NCBI GenBank assembly: GCA_947498985.1
Contig: CANMMF010000001.1
Location: forward strand, 277,501-341,500
Direction of reading: 5' to 3'
From: an uncultured Paracoccaceae bacterium
GTDB lineage: Bacteria; Pseudomonadota; Alphaproteobacteria; Rhodobacterales; Rhodobacteraceae
DNA: 64,000 bases
The notes beneath the pieces were generated by a model. That model did not search any database, was not told where the DNA came from, and saw only the letters and a program-made list of their open reading frames with translations. Within the stretch, counting starts at the first letter, position 1, and every line of letters begins with the position of its first letter. The position numbers and the translations under genes were made by a program. Positions 1 to 7,965 of the stretch are shown piece by piece.

Positions 1-167
1 GGGCGTATACGGTATTACTCTCAGTTTCCCGAGGCTATTCCGTAGAGAAGGGCACGTTCCCACGCGTTACTAACCCGTCCGCCGCTCGCCCCGAAGGGTG
101 CGCTCGACTTGCATGTGTTAGGCCTGCCGCCAGCGTTCGTTCTGAGCCAGGATCAAACTCTCAAGTT
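1..167 (-). rRNA. rrs: 16S ribosomal RNA, 5' end only (cut by window edge)
   Basis: On the minus strand the sequence contains the universal 16S start AGAGTTTGATCCTGGCTCAG followed by the alphaproteobacterial-type GAACGAACGCTGGCGGCAGG and ACATGCAAGTCGAGCG. The 5' end is placed near 167 by alignment with the Escherichia coli 16S start, and is good to a few bases. Only about 167 nt of the roughly 1.45 kb gene are inside the window. The signature fits Rhodobacterales. Confidence 0.97.
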
Positions 168-411
168 GAAAAGCTGTTGCCAGCTTATCCTTGACGTTCG
201 AACCTCTGCACATCTCATCGACCGGCTAGGGTCGATGAAGTCATCTGTTTGATGCACATCAGTTTCCATTGGAAACCGGTGTCCGTTCAAACAGTGAAGC
301 TGACTATCCATCATCGGGTTAGGCCGGAGCCGCTCCCTAGGTAGTTGATATGCAGGTGTTGATCCATCGAAATGAACCAGAGCCGCCCACATATCTCTTC
401 AGATACTTGCG

Positions 412-425
412 ATTTCAAAGAGCGT
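412..425 (-). promoter_or_regulatory. boxA-like antitermination site in the rRNA leader
   Basis: The minus strand reads ACGCTCTTTGAAAT, close to the bacterial boxA core (TGCTCTTTAACA). It lies about 245 nt upstream of the 16S 5' end and about 160 nt downstream of the proposed promoter, the usual position for Nus-factor antitermination of rRNA transcription. The call rests on motif similarity and position only. Confidence 0.55.
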
Positions 426-584
426 AGAGACAAAAGTGACTGAGTGCGCCCTAACTTTCTTGGCGCGCCCCGCCTCGTTTACCTCTGATTTTCTTCTGCG
501 TCTCGTTGCCGTCCGTCTGCGTTTCCGCGTCTGTGTGGCCCGTCTGGCGCCCCGTCGTGCGCCTCAGCGCCGCCGGTGAGGGGG

Positions 585-613
585 TATTTACGGTTTGGGT
601 CGGGGGTCCGCAA
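585..613 (-). promoter_or_regulatory. rRNA operon promoter (sigma-70 type)
   Basis: On the minus strand TTGCGG (608-613) and TAAATA (585-590) are separated by exactly 17 nt. The sequence just upstream is A-rich (runs of A around 615-655), as expected of an UP element. The spacing, the A tract and the position about 410 nt ahead of the 16S start support the call. The predicted transcript start is near 577. Confidence 0.6.
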
Positions 614-1057
614 GAGGTTTTTTCCGGAAAGGGCATCTTTTTTGCGATTTTCTCGATTTCCCCTGTTTTTCATGGGTTTAGGCCCTGAATATTTCTCTGG
701 GACGCGGTTTCGCGCAATAATTATCCTGCACCGCAGCGCCCCCTGCTACCAGATTTGGGGTTTTCCACAGGCTTACCCCCAAGCAGAGCGGAGACTCACC
801 CTGAATCTGCCCCGAGTCGGGGCGAGTCAGCGCTCAGGAATCATGTGATTCCGCCGTCATCGGCCGATCTGCCCGTAGGAATCGCTCGAATCCATGCCTG
901 CCGGGGATGTTCGGGCGGCTCACGGGGGCGAAACAGAGCGACATGGCTTGGAGGTATCGCAAACCGGGATGCGGGCGCGTCGTTCCTTGCGCCATCAGGC
1001 ACGCCTATTATCGCGCGCGGTCCGCTGGGCACCAGGAGCCGCGCCGCAATCGATCCG

Positions 1058-1666
1058 TCAGGCGCGCTGGGGGATCCGGCGTTTGGGCAGCCGCAGCGCC
1101 AGCAACACAATCACCGCCCCGAGATAGAGCAGCGGTTCCAGCTGAAAGCCCTTGGCCAGCATCACGAAGTGCAATCCGCCCAAAAGCCCCGCGGCATAGG
1201 TCAGCTTGTGCAGCTTGCGCCAATCAGGGCCGAGGCGGCGCACAGACCAGTTGTTCGAGGTCAACACCAGCGGCAGCATCAGCACAAAGGCCGCCATGCC
1301 GACCGTGATATAGGGACGCTTGAGAATGTCGGCCCAGATCTGGCTCAGGATCTGCACGTCCAGCACCAGCCACACCAGCAGGTGCAGCGACACGTAGACA
1401 AAGGCCATCACACCGATGGCCCGGCGGAACTTCAGCAGGTTGATCCCGGCGTGTCGTCGCAACGGCGTGATACAAAGCCCCGCGATCAAAAGCTGCAGCG
1501 CAAGCTCACCATATCGATGCTCCAGCGCCTCGATCGGCTCGACCCCGAGCCCGCCCGTCAGCGCGAGATAGAGCAGCCACGGCGCGGGCAGCGCACACAG
1601 TATATATAGGGCCCATGCGGGCACCCGGCGCGCGATGCTGTTTATCACGTCCGAAATACCTTTCAT
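1058..1666 (-). CDS. msrQ: MsrQ, heme b membrane subunit of the MsrPQ methionine sulfoxide reductase
   Basis: A 202-residue integral membrane protein of the ferric-reductase-like family, with about six hydrophobic segments and the typical FRRAIGVMAF and WRKLHKLTYA stretches. MsrQ passes electrons from the respiratory chain or flavin to periplasmic MsrP, which repairs oxidised methionines in envelope proteins. The chosen ATG (1664-1666) overlaps the stop of the preceding small gene as ATGA, implying translational coupling. A longer in-frame start at 1768 would lie inside the upstream gene. The msrP partner is two genes upstream in the same operon. Confidence 0.92.
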   Translation of the reverse strand: MKGISDVINSIARRVPAWALYILCALPAPWLLYLALTGGLGVEPIEALEHRYGELALQLLIAGLCITPLRRHAGINLLKFRRAIGVMAFVYVSLHLLVWLVLDVQILSQIWADILKRPYITVGMAAFVLMLPLVLTSNNWSVRRLGPDWRKLHKLTYAAGLLGGLHFVMLAKGFQLEPLLYLGAVIVLLALRLPKRRIPQRA

Positions 1667-1869
1667 GCGCAGCATCCCTGACCGGCCTGAACCGGCGGGC
1701 AGGCCACCGTTCCGTAAGAGCAAAACACGCAGCAATCCCCTGCCCTGGGCCGCAAGACCGCATGGCATCCGGCACAGTCATAGAAGAACTGGCAGGCGTC
1801 GGTCGGCATCTGCTCGACCGATCTGTGGCCGCAATGCGGGCAGGTGATTTCGCTGCGAAGCTCGGTCAT
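1663..1869 (-). CDS. Cysteine-rich 68-residue protein with GDCCVFCSYG motif
   Basis: A 68-residue protein with 11 cysteines: two CxxC pairs (residues 10-13 and 32-35), then GDCCVFCSYG at 44-53 and CPPVQ at 57-61. I recall short proteins with this GDCC-CSYG-CPP signature in other proteobacteria but know of no function. The CxxC pairs suggest metal binding or thiol chemistry, which is inference. It starts 2 nt after the msrP stop and its own stop overlaps the msrQ start (ATGA), so it is co-translated with the methionine sulfoxide repair system. No signal peptide is visible, so it is probably cytoplasmic. Confidence 0.85.
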   Translation of the reverse strand: MTELRSEITCPHCGHRSVEQMPTDACQFFYDCAGCHAVLRPRAGDCCVFCSYGTVACPPVQAGQGCCA

Positions 1870-1871
1870 GG

Positions 1872-2774
1872 TCAGTGATTCTTCACCAGATCCATGCCTT
1901 CGTAAAGCGAGGCGACCTCGTCCTCATAACCGTTGAACATCAGCGTGGGGCTGCGCTTGGAGAAAAGCCCGTCGCCGATCCGGCGCTCGGTGGCCTGGCT
2001 CCAGCGCGGATGGTCCACATTGGGGTTCACATTCGAATAGAACCCGTATTCGCGCGCCGAATACTTGTTCCAGGCGGTGGGCGGCTGGCTGTCGGTCAGC
2101 GTGATCTTCACAACCGACTTGATCGACTTGTAGCCGTATTTCCACGGCACCACGAGCCGCAGGGGCGCGCCGTTCTGGTTCGGGATCGGCTTGCCATAGA
2201 TCCCGGTGGCCATGATCGTCAGCGGGTGCAGCGCCTCGTCCAGACGCAGCCCTTCGACATAGGGCCAGTCGATGACCGGGATCTTCACGCCGGGCATCTC
2301 CTCGGGCCGCAGCACGGTCTCGAAGGCCACGTATTTCGCCTCGGGCGCGATGCCCGCAAGATCCAGCAGATCGGCCAGTTCGAACCCGTTCCACGGCACC
2401 ACCATCGACCATTGCTCCACGCAGCGCAGCCGGTAGATGCGCTCTTCGACCGTCATCCGGGACATGATGTCCTCAAAGCTGTAATCGCCGGGGCGCTCGA
2501 CCATGCCGTCGATGGTCACCGTCCATGGATCGGTGGTCAGCATGTGGGCGTTTTCCTTCGGATCGCCCTTGCCGGTGCCGAACTCATAATAGTTGCAGTA
2601 GGACGAGATCTCCTCGAGCGTATTGGGCTCCAGATCCTCCATCGCCGCGCTGCGGCCAGGCAGGCCGACAACGGCGCCGGCGCCCAGACCGGCCAGGATC
2701 TGGCGACGGTTCAGGAACACGGCTTCGGGGGTTACATCCGCGCGGGTCAGTTTGTTCGTCCAACGGTGGGCCAT
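1872..2774 (-). CDS. msrP: MsrP, periplasmic molybdopterin protein-methionine-S-oxide reductase
   Basis: A 300-residue member of the sulfite oxidase-like molybdopterin family (formerly YedY). A twin-arginine signal is visible (NRRQILAGLGAGA, residues 22-34), so the protein is exported folded with its cofactor. Cys118 in RLRCVEQWSMV corresponds to the cysteine that ligates molybdenum in this family. It reduces free and protein-bound methionine sulfoxide in the periplasm using electrons from MsrQ. It is the first gene of a three-gene minus-strand operon with the cysteine-rich protein and msrQ. A GGAGTG-type ribosome binding site precedes the ATG at 2774. Confidence 0.95.
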   Translation of the reverse strand: MAHRWTNKLTRADVTPEAVFLNRRQILAGLGAGAVVGLPGRSAAMEDLEPNTLEEISSYCNYYEFGTGKGDPKENAHMLTTDPWTVTIDGMVERPGDYSFEDIMSRMTVEERIYRLRCVEQWSMVVPWNGFELADLLDLAGIAPEAKYVAFETVLRPEEMPGVKIPVIDWPYVEGLRLDEALHPLTIMATGIYGKPIPNQNGAPLRLVVPWKYGYKSIKSVVKITLTDSQPPTAWNKYSAREYGFYSNVNPNVDHPRWSQATERRIGDGLFSKRSPTLMFNGYEDEVASLYEGMDLVKNH

Positions 2775-2945
2775 CGATCACTCCTTTTCGCTTGGCCTAG
2801 AGATATAAGACGCCCCCGATTTGACCAAACCACATTCCTTCAAACTCCCGTGGCCGCGCTGAAACAATGGTCACAATTGACTTGGGTCATTCCGGCGCGG
2901 CGCGTTTGGCTGGAGGATGCGGGCAGAATTGATGGGAGATGAGAC

Positions 2946-3383
2946 ATGAGAACCCTGCTTGCCGCTCTTGCGCTTGCGGCCACGCCCGTGCTGGCCGACG
3001 ACGCCGTCACCTACAGCACGGATCAGAGCTTTGACGACGTGGTCTTCGGGCTGGAATCCGCGATCCTCGATGCGGGGCTGGTGATCGACAGCGTGAGCCA
3101 TGTGGGCGAGATGCTGGAGCGCACCCGCGAGGATGTGGGCTCTGACATGGTGCTTTATTCGCAGGCGGATATCTTCAGCTTCTGTTCGGCCATCGTGTCG
3201 CGCAATGTGATGGAGGCCGATCCGATGAACCTCGTCTTTTGTCCATACGACATCTTCGTGATGGTGCAGCCCGACGATCCCGACACCACGATGATCGGCT
3301 ACCGCACCCTGCCGGAGGGGCCCATGCAGGAGGTGCAGGCGCTTCTCGATGGTCTTGCGAAGGCCGCCATCGGCATGGAATGA
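2946..3383 (+). CDS. Exported DUF302 domain protein
   Basis: A 145-residue protein with a clear Sec signal peptide (MRTLLAALALAATPVLA, cleavage near residue 17). The mature part has the DUF302 pattern: TYSTDQSFDDVVFGLESAI with a helix, then VLYSQADIFSFCSAIVSR, and a C-terminal DTTMIGYRTLP strand. DUF302 proteins are small alpha/beta proteins of unknown function, sometimes found near redox or metal genes. It is divergent from msrP across 171 bp, so coregulation is possible but unproven. GGGAGATGAGAC precedes the ATG. Confidence 0.82.
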   Translation: MRTLLAALALAATPVLADDAVTYSTDQSFDDVVFGLESAILDAGLVIDSVSHVGEMLERTREDVGSDMVLYSQADIFSFCSAIVSRNVMEADPMNLVFCPYDIFVMVQPDDPDTTMIGYRTLPEGPMQEVQALLDGLAKAAIGME

Positions 3384-3566
3384 CACGGCAGAACTCTGCC
3401 GAGTTCACAAATATGTAACTGGAAATCATGTTTCGCCGCCGCTTAGGCGACCGGGTCACACGGTCAAGTTGCGGTGGCGGAAATCCCCGCTGATCCGAAG
3501 CCTTTTCTTTTGCGTAATCAGACCGATGTCACACCACATCAAGCAACTGAAAGAGGAAATCAGATC

Positions 3567-4046
3567 ATGCTTCGCAGAACTTTTCTTGCCCTGACCACCG
3601 CCGCAACCCTGAGCACGCCCGTCTTTGCGGACGGCCATTCGATGGATATCGTCGACACCGCCGTCAAGGCCGACGGATTCGAGACGCTGGTCGCCGCCGT
3701 TCAGGCCGCCGGGCTTGTCGACACGCTCAAGGGCGAAGGCCCGTTCACCGTCTTCGCACCCACAGACGAGGCGTTTGCAGCGCTGCCCGAAGGCACGCTT
3801 GACGACCTGCTCAAGCCCGAGAACAAGGATCAGCTGACCGCGATCCTCACCTACCACGTGGTGCCGGGCAAGGTGATGTCCGGTGATCTTGAGAACAACA
3901 TGATGGCGGCCACCGCACAGGGCGGCGATCTGACCATCATGACCGAAGACGGCGTGACCGTGAATGGCGCCAATGTCGTGACCGCGGATATCGAAGCGTC
4001 GAATGGCGTGATCCACGTCATCGATGCGGTGATCCTGCCGGAATAA
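3567..4046 (+). CDS. Secreted fasciclin (FAS1) domain protein
   Basis: A 159-residue protein with a signal peptide ([21 protein letters not shown], residues 1-21) followed by one FAS1 domain. Both conserved FAS1 blocks are visible: [17 protein letters not shown] near residues 62-78 and [10 protein letters not shown] near 95, with the terminal [14 protein letters not shown] strand. FAS1 proteins are extracellular or periplasmic adhesion-type proteins. The start at 3567 is preferred over an in-frame codon at 3474 because AAAGAGGAAA lies just upstream and the signal peptide begins there. A strong hairpin terminator follows. Confidence 0.93.
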   Translation: MLRRTFLALTTAATLSTPVFADGHSMDIVDTAVKADGFETLVAAVQAAGLVDTLKGEGPFTVFAPTDEAFAALPEGTLDDLLKPENKDQLTAILTYHVVPGKVMSGDLENNMMAATAQGGDLTIMTEDGVTVNGANVVTADIEASNGVIHVIDAVILPE

Positions 4047-4070
4047 TCGCCCCTCGTCGGCGGAACTTCG

Positions 4071-4095
4071 CGGGGGCGCTGCGGCGCCCCCGTTT
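4071..4095 (+). terminator. Rho-independent terminator of the fasciclin gene
   Basis: A 9-bp perfect stem, CGGGGGCGC (4071-4079) and GCGCCCCCG (4084-4092), closes a 4-nt loop and is followed by TTT. It lies 25 nt after the stop codon. Confidence 0.8.
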
Positions 4096-4274
4096 CTGTC
4101 CGCCCCGCCTTCCTTTCGCCGCAATCAGGTGAGCGTCGTCTGCTTCTCGCCGAAAATGAACGCGAAATTAACCTTAACGTTTCCAGCTTCGACCCCAATC
4201 TGCCGTTAGCCAGAGCCCCGGGCATGCGCGTTTGTGCGTGTCTTTTCGTTATTTGACCAACCAGAGGCAGGCAT

Positions 4275-5867
4275 ATGGCTGACATCTTCGAGACGAGCGA
4301 TTCAAACATTAACGCTCACGCGACAGGCTCCTTCACCATCGGATTTGACGACACGTTTCACGGCACTTTCGGCGACACAGACCATCAGGACGGGATCAAC
4401 CTGCCCGTGCTCGAAGCCGGTCAGAGCTACACGATTTCGATGACGGTGGATGACGTCGCGGATTTCCATTCGATCGTGATCATCAACCCGTCGAATTTCC
4501 ATTCTGCGGGTTTCCACTGGACCGATGGCGTTCCGCACACGACCAGCCCCTATTCCAACGGTTTCGTGACCGTGTCGAACCCCACGCTCGATGGCAACAC
4601 GTTGTCGATAGAGGTGGTCGTGAACACCACCAAAGGGTATTCGCTGGCGCTTCAGGGCATCAACGGGCCGACCGAGAACTACACGGTCACCATCGCCGAA
4701 ACCGATCCCTACGGCATCACCGAAGAGTCCGATGACGTCACCGGCACCAGCTCGGCCGACATTGTCGACCTGCTTGACGGCGACGACAGCTTTGCAGGCG
4801 GCGACGGCAACGATGAGGTGCAGGGCTCCAACGGCAATGATGATATCCAGGGCGAGATTGGCGACGATCTGCTGAACGGCGGCGGTCATGACGACACGCT
4901 GAGCGGCGGCACGGGCAACGACACGCTTCTGGGCGGCTCGGGTGACGACAGCCTGCTTGGCGACGACGATGATGACGTGATCAACGGCGGCAACGGCGCG
5001 GATGACATCCAGGGCGGTGCCGGCGAAGACAGCATCATCGGCGGCAAGGATGACGACGTGATCGACGGCGGCTCCGGTCTCGACACCATCGAGGGCGGCT
5101 TCGGCAACGACACCATGGATGGCGGCGACGGCGCCGATACGTTTGTGGTCATCGCCAATAATGGCCAGGACGTGATCAACAACTTCGGCAACGGCCCCGA
5201 TGTGATCGACGTCTCCGGACTGGGCATCTCCTCGGTCGGTCAGATGACGATCAGCGATGACGGCACCGACACCACCATCGATTTCGGCTCCGGCAACAGC
5301 ATCGTTCTGACCGGTATCCTGTCGGCGGATGTCGATGCTTCGGACTTCGTGCTGGCCGCGAACCCGACCACCGTGACCGGCACAAATGGCCGCGACAACC
5401 TGAACGGCTCGTCCTCGGCAGATGTCATGTCCGGCCTCAACGGGCGCGACGTCATGCATGGTCTCGGCGGCGACGACGACATGTCGGGCGGCGGTCGCAA
5501 TGACCGGATGTATGGCGGCGAAGGCAACGACACGATGTCCGGCGACAATGGCAACGACAAGCTTTTCGGCGATGCGGGCTCTGACGAGCTGGCGGGCGGG
5601 TCCGGCAAGGACCAGCTGACCGGCGGCGCCGATGCCGACACGTTTGTCTTTGCGGTTGGTGGCAACGACGATGTCATCACCGACTTCGAGGACGGTGTCG
5701 ACGTGATTGATCTGAGCGGCCTCGCGGCGGCAGGCATCACCGGCGTCGGCGATCTGGCGATCACCCAGGTCGGCGCGGATGTGCACATCGCGCTGGATGC
5801 GGGCAGCTCCGTGACGCTGGCCAACACGCTTCTGGGCGACATCGACGGCGCCGACTTCATCTTCTGA
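4275..5867 (+). CDS. RTX calcium-binding repeat protein 1, probable type I secretion substrate
   Basis: A 530-residue acidic protein. Residues 1 to about 145 form a beta-rich N-terminal domain without recognised catalytic motif. Two blocks of RTX nonapeptides (GGxGxDxLx type) follow at about 165-285 and 370-455. Each block ends in a similar roughly 75-residue module beginning with a TFV-type motif (GADTFVVIANNG; DADTFVFAVGGN), then D-V-I-x-D/N-F and a D-V-I-D-V/L-S-G-L strand, and closing with a D-x-x-D-F motif. The last residues, DGADFIF, resemble type I secretion signals. No Sec signal is present, which also fits type I export. No exporter genes adjoin it. Function is unknown; surface layer, adhesion or biofilm roles are possible. 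Confidence 0.88.
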   Translation: MADIFETSDSNINAHATGSFTIGFDDTFHGTFGDTDHQDGINLPVLEAGQSYTISMTVDDVADFHSIVIINPSNFHSAGFHWTDGVPHTTSPYSNGFVTVSNPTLDGNTLSIEVVVNTTKGYSLALQGINGPTENYTVTIAETDPYGITEESDDVTGTSSADIVDLLDGDDSFAGGDGNDEVQGSNGNDDIQGEIGDDLLNGGGHDDTLSGGTGNDTLLGGSGDDSLLGDDDDDVINGGNGADDIQGGAGEDSIIGGKDDDVIDGGSGLDTIEGGFGNDTMDGGDGADTFVVIANNGQDVINNFGNGPDVIDVSGLGISSVGQMTISDDGTDTTIDFGSGNSIVLTGILSADVDASDFVLAANPTTVTGTNGRDNLNGSSSADVMSGLNGRDVMHGLGGDDDMSGGGRNDRMYGGEGNDTMSGDNGNDKLFGDAGSDELAGGSGKDQLTGGADADTFVFAVGGNDDVITDFEDGVDVIDLSGLAAAGITGVGDLAITQVGADVHIALDAGSSVTLANTLLGDIDGADFIF

Positions 5868-5890
5868 CGCGCGCCACATCGTCAGTCGGA

Positions 5891-5917
5891 AAGGCCCGCC
5901 CCACCGGCGGGCCTTTT
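5891..5917 (+). terminator. Rho-independent terminator after RTX gene 1
   Basis: A 10-bp perfect stem AAGGCCCGCC / GGCGGGCCTT with a 5-nt loop (CCACC) is followed by TT, 23 nt after the stop. It separates the two RTX genes into distinct transcripts. Confidence 0.88.
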
Positions 5918-6161
5918 CGTGCGACCGCCAACAGGCCGAATCGTCCGGAGCCCTGAGGCGCGCCAACAGAAACCCACTTTCCTTTTGATTGTCCCCGAAG
6001 CGTTAACAGTCGCGTCAGGGTTTTGCCGTATTCCGGCCCGATTTGCCCCTATTTCGCCTTTAATTTTGCGCGATTCCCCCGGTTCGCATTAGCCTTTGAG
6101 TGTGATCTCCGCCTGCCAACATTGCGGAGCGGACACGGATTTCGACCTGGGGATTTCATTC

Positions 6162-7733
6162 ATGCCGCCGATTTTCACGACACCGGACGACGATCATTTC
6201 ATCGGAACTGATGCTGCCGAAGAGGTCATTCTGCTCGAGGGTGACGATTTTGCCGATGGCTTTGGCGGCGACGACACCATCTTCGGGCTCGACGGCAGGG
6301 ACACGGTCTATGGCGCAGCCGGGAACGACCTGCTTCTGGGTGGCAATGGCGATGACAGCCTTGTTGGCGGCGGCGGCGATGACACTGTTTCGGGCGAATC
6401 CGGCGACGACTATCTCAATGGCGGCGGCGACAACGATGTCGTGTCCGGCGGCGCTGGCAAGGACACAGTGATCGGCCTCGACGGCAATGACGAGCTTTTC
6501 GGCAACGAAGACGACGATCTGCTCGACGGTGGCGACAACAATGACACGCTGGATGGCGGGCTTGGCAATGACACGCTTCTGGGTGGGGCGGATGGTGATG
6601 TCCTGCTCGGCGGCGCGGGCGATGACGTACTTTCCGGCGGCGGCGGCAATGACACCATGGAAGGCGGCGCTGACAACGACCTGCTGACCGGCGATGGCGG
6701 GCGCGATCTTCTGGTGGGCGGTCTGGGCAATGACACGCTGGACGGCGGCAACAATGGCGACGAGCTGCAGGGCGGTGACGCCGATGACCTGCTGGACGGC
6801 GGCAAGGGTGACGATACGCTGAACGGCGGCGCCAATAACGACACGCTTCTGGCGGGTCAGGGCAGTGACATCCTTACCGGCGAGGATGGCGCGGACCTGT
6901 TTGTCATCGACAGCGCCGAGACCGGCAACGACACGATCACCGATTTCGACAGCGCCGCGGATCTCATCGACGTGCAGGTGCTTGGCATCACCGATCTGTC
7001 GGGCCTGACCCTGACGCAAGTTCTGGGCGATGTGCAGATCGATCTCGGCAATGGCAACACGCTCACGGTGCTGAATGCCACCGCGGCGGACCTGACGGCT
7101 GCGGCCTTCGTCTTTGACGCGGTGCCGCCGCCATCGACCACGGCGACCGAAAACTCCGACATTCTGACGGGTGCTTCGGGCACCGATGTGATCGACGGGC
7201 TGAACGGCAGCGATCTCATTTCGGGCCAGGGTGGAGATGACATCCTGCATGGCGGCAAGGGCAGCGACACGCTGCTGGGCGGCGGCGGCGACGACATGTT
7301 GGCCGGCGGCTCCGGGCAGGATTTTCTCGACGGCGGCACGGGCAACGACTCGCTTTACGGCGGATCGGGCGCCGACACGCTTGTCGGGGGCGCGGGCAAC
7401 AACCTTCTGAGCGGCGGCAACAATGACGACGCGCTGATCGGTGCGGCGGGCGATGACACGCTTCTGGGCGGCAAGGGCGATGACACGATGGCGGGCGGCT
7501 CGGGTGCGGACGTGTTTGTCTTCACCCGCAAATCGGGTGCCGACACCATCACCGACTTCGACGATGGCACGGATCTGCTGGATGTCTCGGGCGTGAAAAC
7601 CGTGAGCGGGTTCGCCGATCTCACACTCACCCAGACCGGCGCGGACGTGGTGATCGCGCTCGATCTGACCAATTCGATAACGCTGGAAAACACGCTGCTT
7701 GCCGATATCGACGCAAGCGATTTCCAGTTCTGA
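6162..7733 (+). CDS. RTX calcium-binding repeat protein 2, probable type I secretion substrate
   Basis: A 523-residue protein that enters RTX repeats almost immediately (HFIGTDAAEE... from about residue 12) and so lacks the N-terminal domain of its neighbour. It has two RTX blocks (about 15-250 and 335-455), each followed by a terminal module (GADLFVIDSAETGNDTITDF; GADVFVFTRKSGADTITDF) and ending in DASDFQF. The architecture matches RTX protein 1, so tandem duplication is likely. The ATG at 6162 follows CTGGGGA at good spacing and is preferred to a TTG at 6096. No protease HExxH motif is visible. Exported function is unknown. Confidence 0.87.
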   Translation: MPPIFTTPDDDHFIGTDAAEEVILLEGDDFADGFGGDDTIFGLDGRDTVYGAAGNDLLLGGNGDDSLVGGGGDDTVSGESGDDYLNGGGDNDVVSGGAGKDTVIGLDGNDELFGNEDDDLLDGGDNNDTLDGGLGNDTLLGGADGDVLLGGAGDDVLSGGGGNDTMEGGADNDLLTGDGGRDLLVGGLGNDTLDGGNNGDELQGGDADDLLDGGKGDDTLNGGANNDTLLAGQGSDILTGEDGADLFVIDSAETGNDTITDFDSAADLIDVQVLGITDLSGLTLTQVLGDVQIDLGNGNTLTVLNATAADLTAAAFVFDAVPPPSTTATENSDILTGASGTDVIDGLNGSDLISGQGGDDILHGGKGSDTLLGGGGDDMLAGGSGQDFLDGGTGNDSLYGGSGADTLVGGAGNNLLSGGNNDDALIGAAGDDTLLGGKGDDTMAGGSGADVFVFTRKSGADTITDFDDGTDLLDVSGVKTVSGFADLTLTQTGADVVIALDLTNSITLENTLLADIDASDFQF

Positions 7734-7830
7734 CGGAATGCTCTTAGCCCTGCGCTGCCGATGCTCCTCCCGCATCGGGGCGCGGTCTAAAAGCCGTCAT
7801 GCCGATCCTCCCTTCGGTATGACATGCTGC

Positions 7831-7910
7831 ACCATCGCCGGGAGAGCGGCCCGGTGATGGTGCGGCCCTGATCAAGACCCTGCCCGGCGCCACTTCCCCG
7901 GAGCCGGGCA
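7831..7910. repeat. Two hairpins downstream of RTX gene 2
   Basis: An ACCATCGCCGGG-type arm (7831-7842) pairs with 7850-7861 over 12 positions with one G-U pair. TGCCCGGC (7881-7888) pairs with GCCGGGCA (7903-7910). Neither has a following T tract, so termination activity is uncertain. They lie between the RTX stop and the convergent clpB terminator. Confidence 0.5.
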
Positions 7911-7920
7911 GGTCGCCAAG

Positions 7921-7950
7921 AAAAAAGGCCCGCCTGTGAGGGCGGGCCTT
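7921..7950 (-). terminator. Rho-independent terminator of clpB
   Basis: A 10-bp stem AAGGCCCGCC (7925-7934) / GGCGGGCCTT (7941-7950) has a 6-nt loop. On the minus strand it is followed by a run of T (the A run at 7921-7926), 16 nt beyond the clpB stop. It could also stop plus-strand transcription coming from the RTX gene. Confidence 0.88.
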
Positions 7951-7965
7951 TGTTTCCTGCAGGGC

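Larger units (their letters stand above)
168..1057. other. 890-bp gene-free region: rRNA leader, promoter and unassigned DNA
   Basis: Positions 168 to about 577 are the transcribed 16S leader. From about 620 to 1057 I see no convincing gene. That part holds two small inverted repeats: GCCCC-GAGTC-GGGGC at 809-823 and GGAATCA-TG-TGATTCC at 837-852. The open frames here lack ribosome binding sites and any recognisable protein features. No tRNA was recognised. Confidence 0.6.

Noticed and set aside
153-673. Short open frames in the 16S leader
   Set aside because: They lie in the transcribed rRNA leader and promoter region, with no sign of translation.
4172-4184. TTAACCTTAAC upstream of RTX gene 1 as a CtrA site
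   Set aside because: The two half-sites are adjacent, without the 5-nt spacer needed for TTAACC-N5-TTAACC, so the match is not convincing.
4740-5640. Regular short repeats resembling a CRISPR array or minisatellite
   Set aside because: The 27-nt periodicity is the codon pattern of RTX nonapeptides (GGxGxDxLx) in an intact reading frame; there are no invariant repeats with unique spacers.
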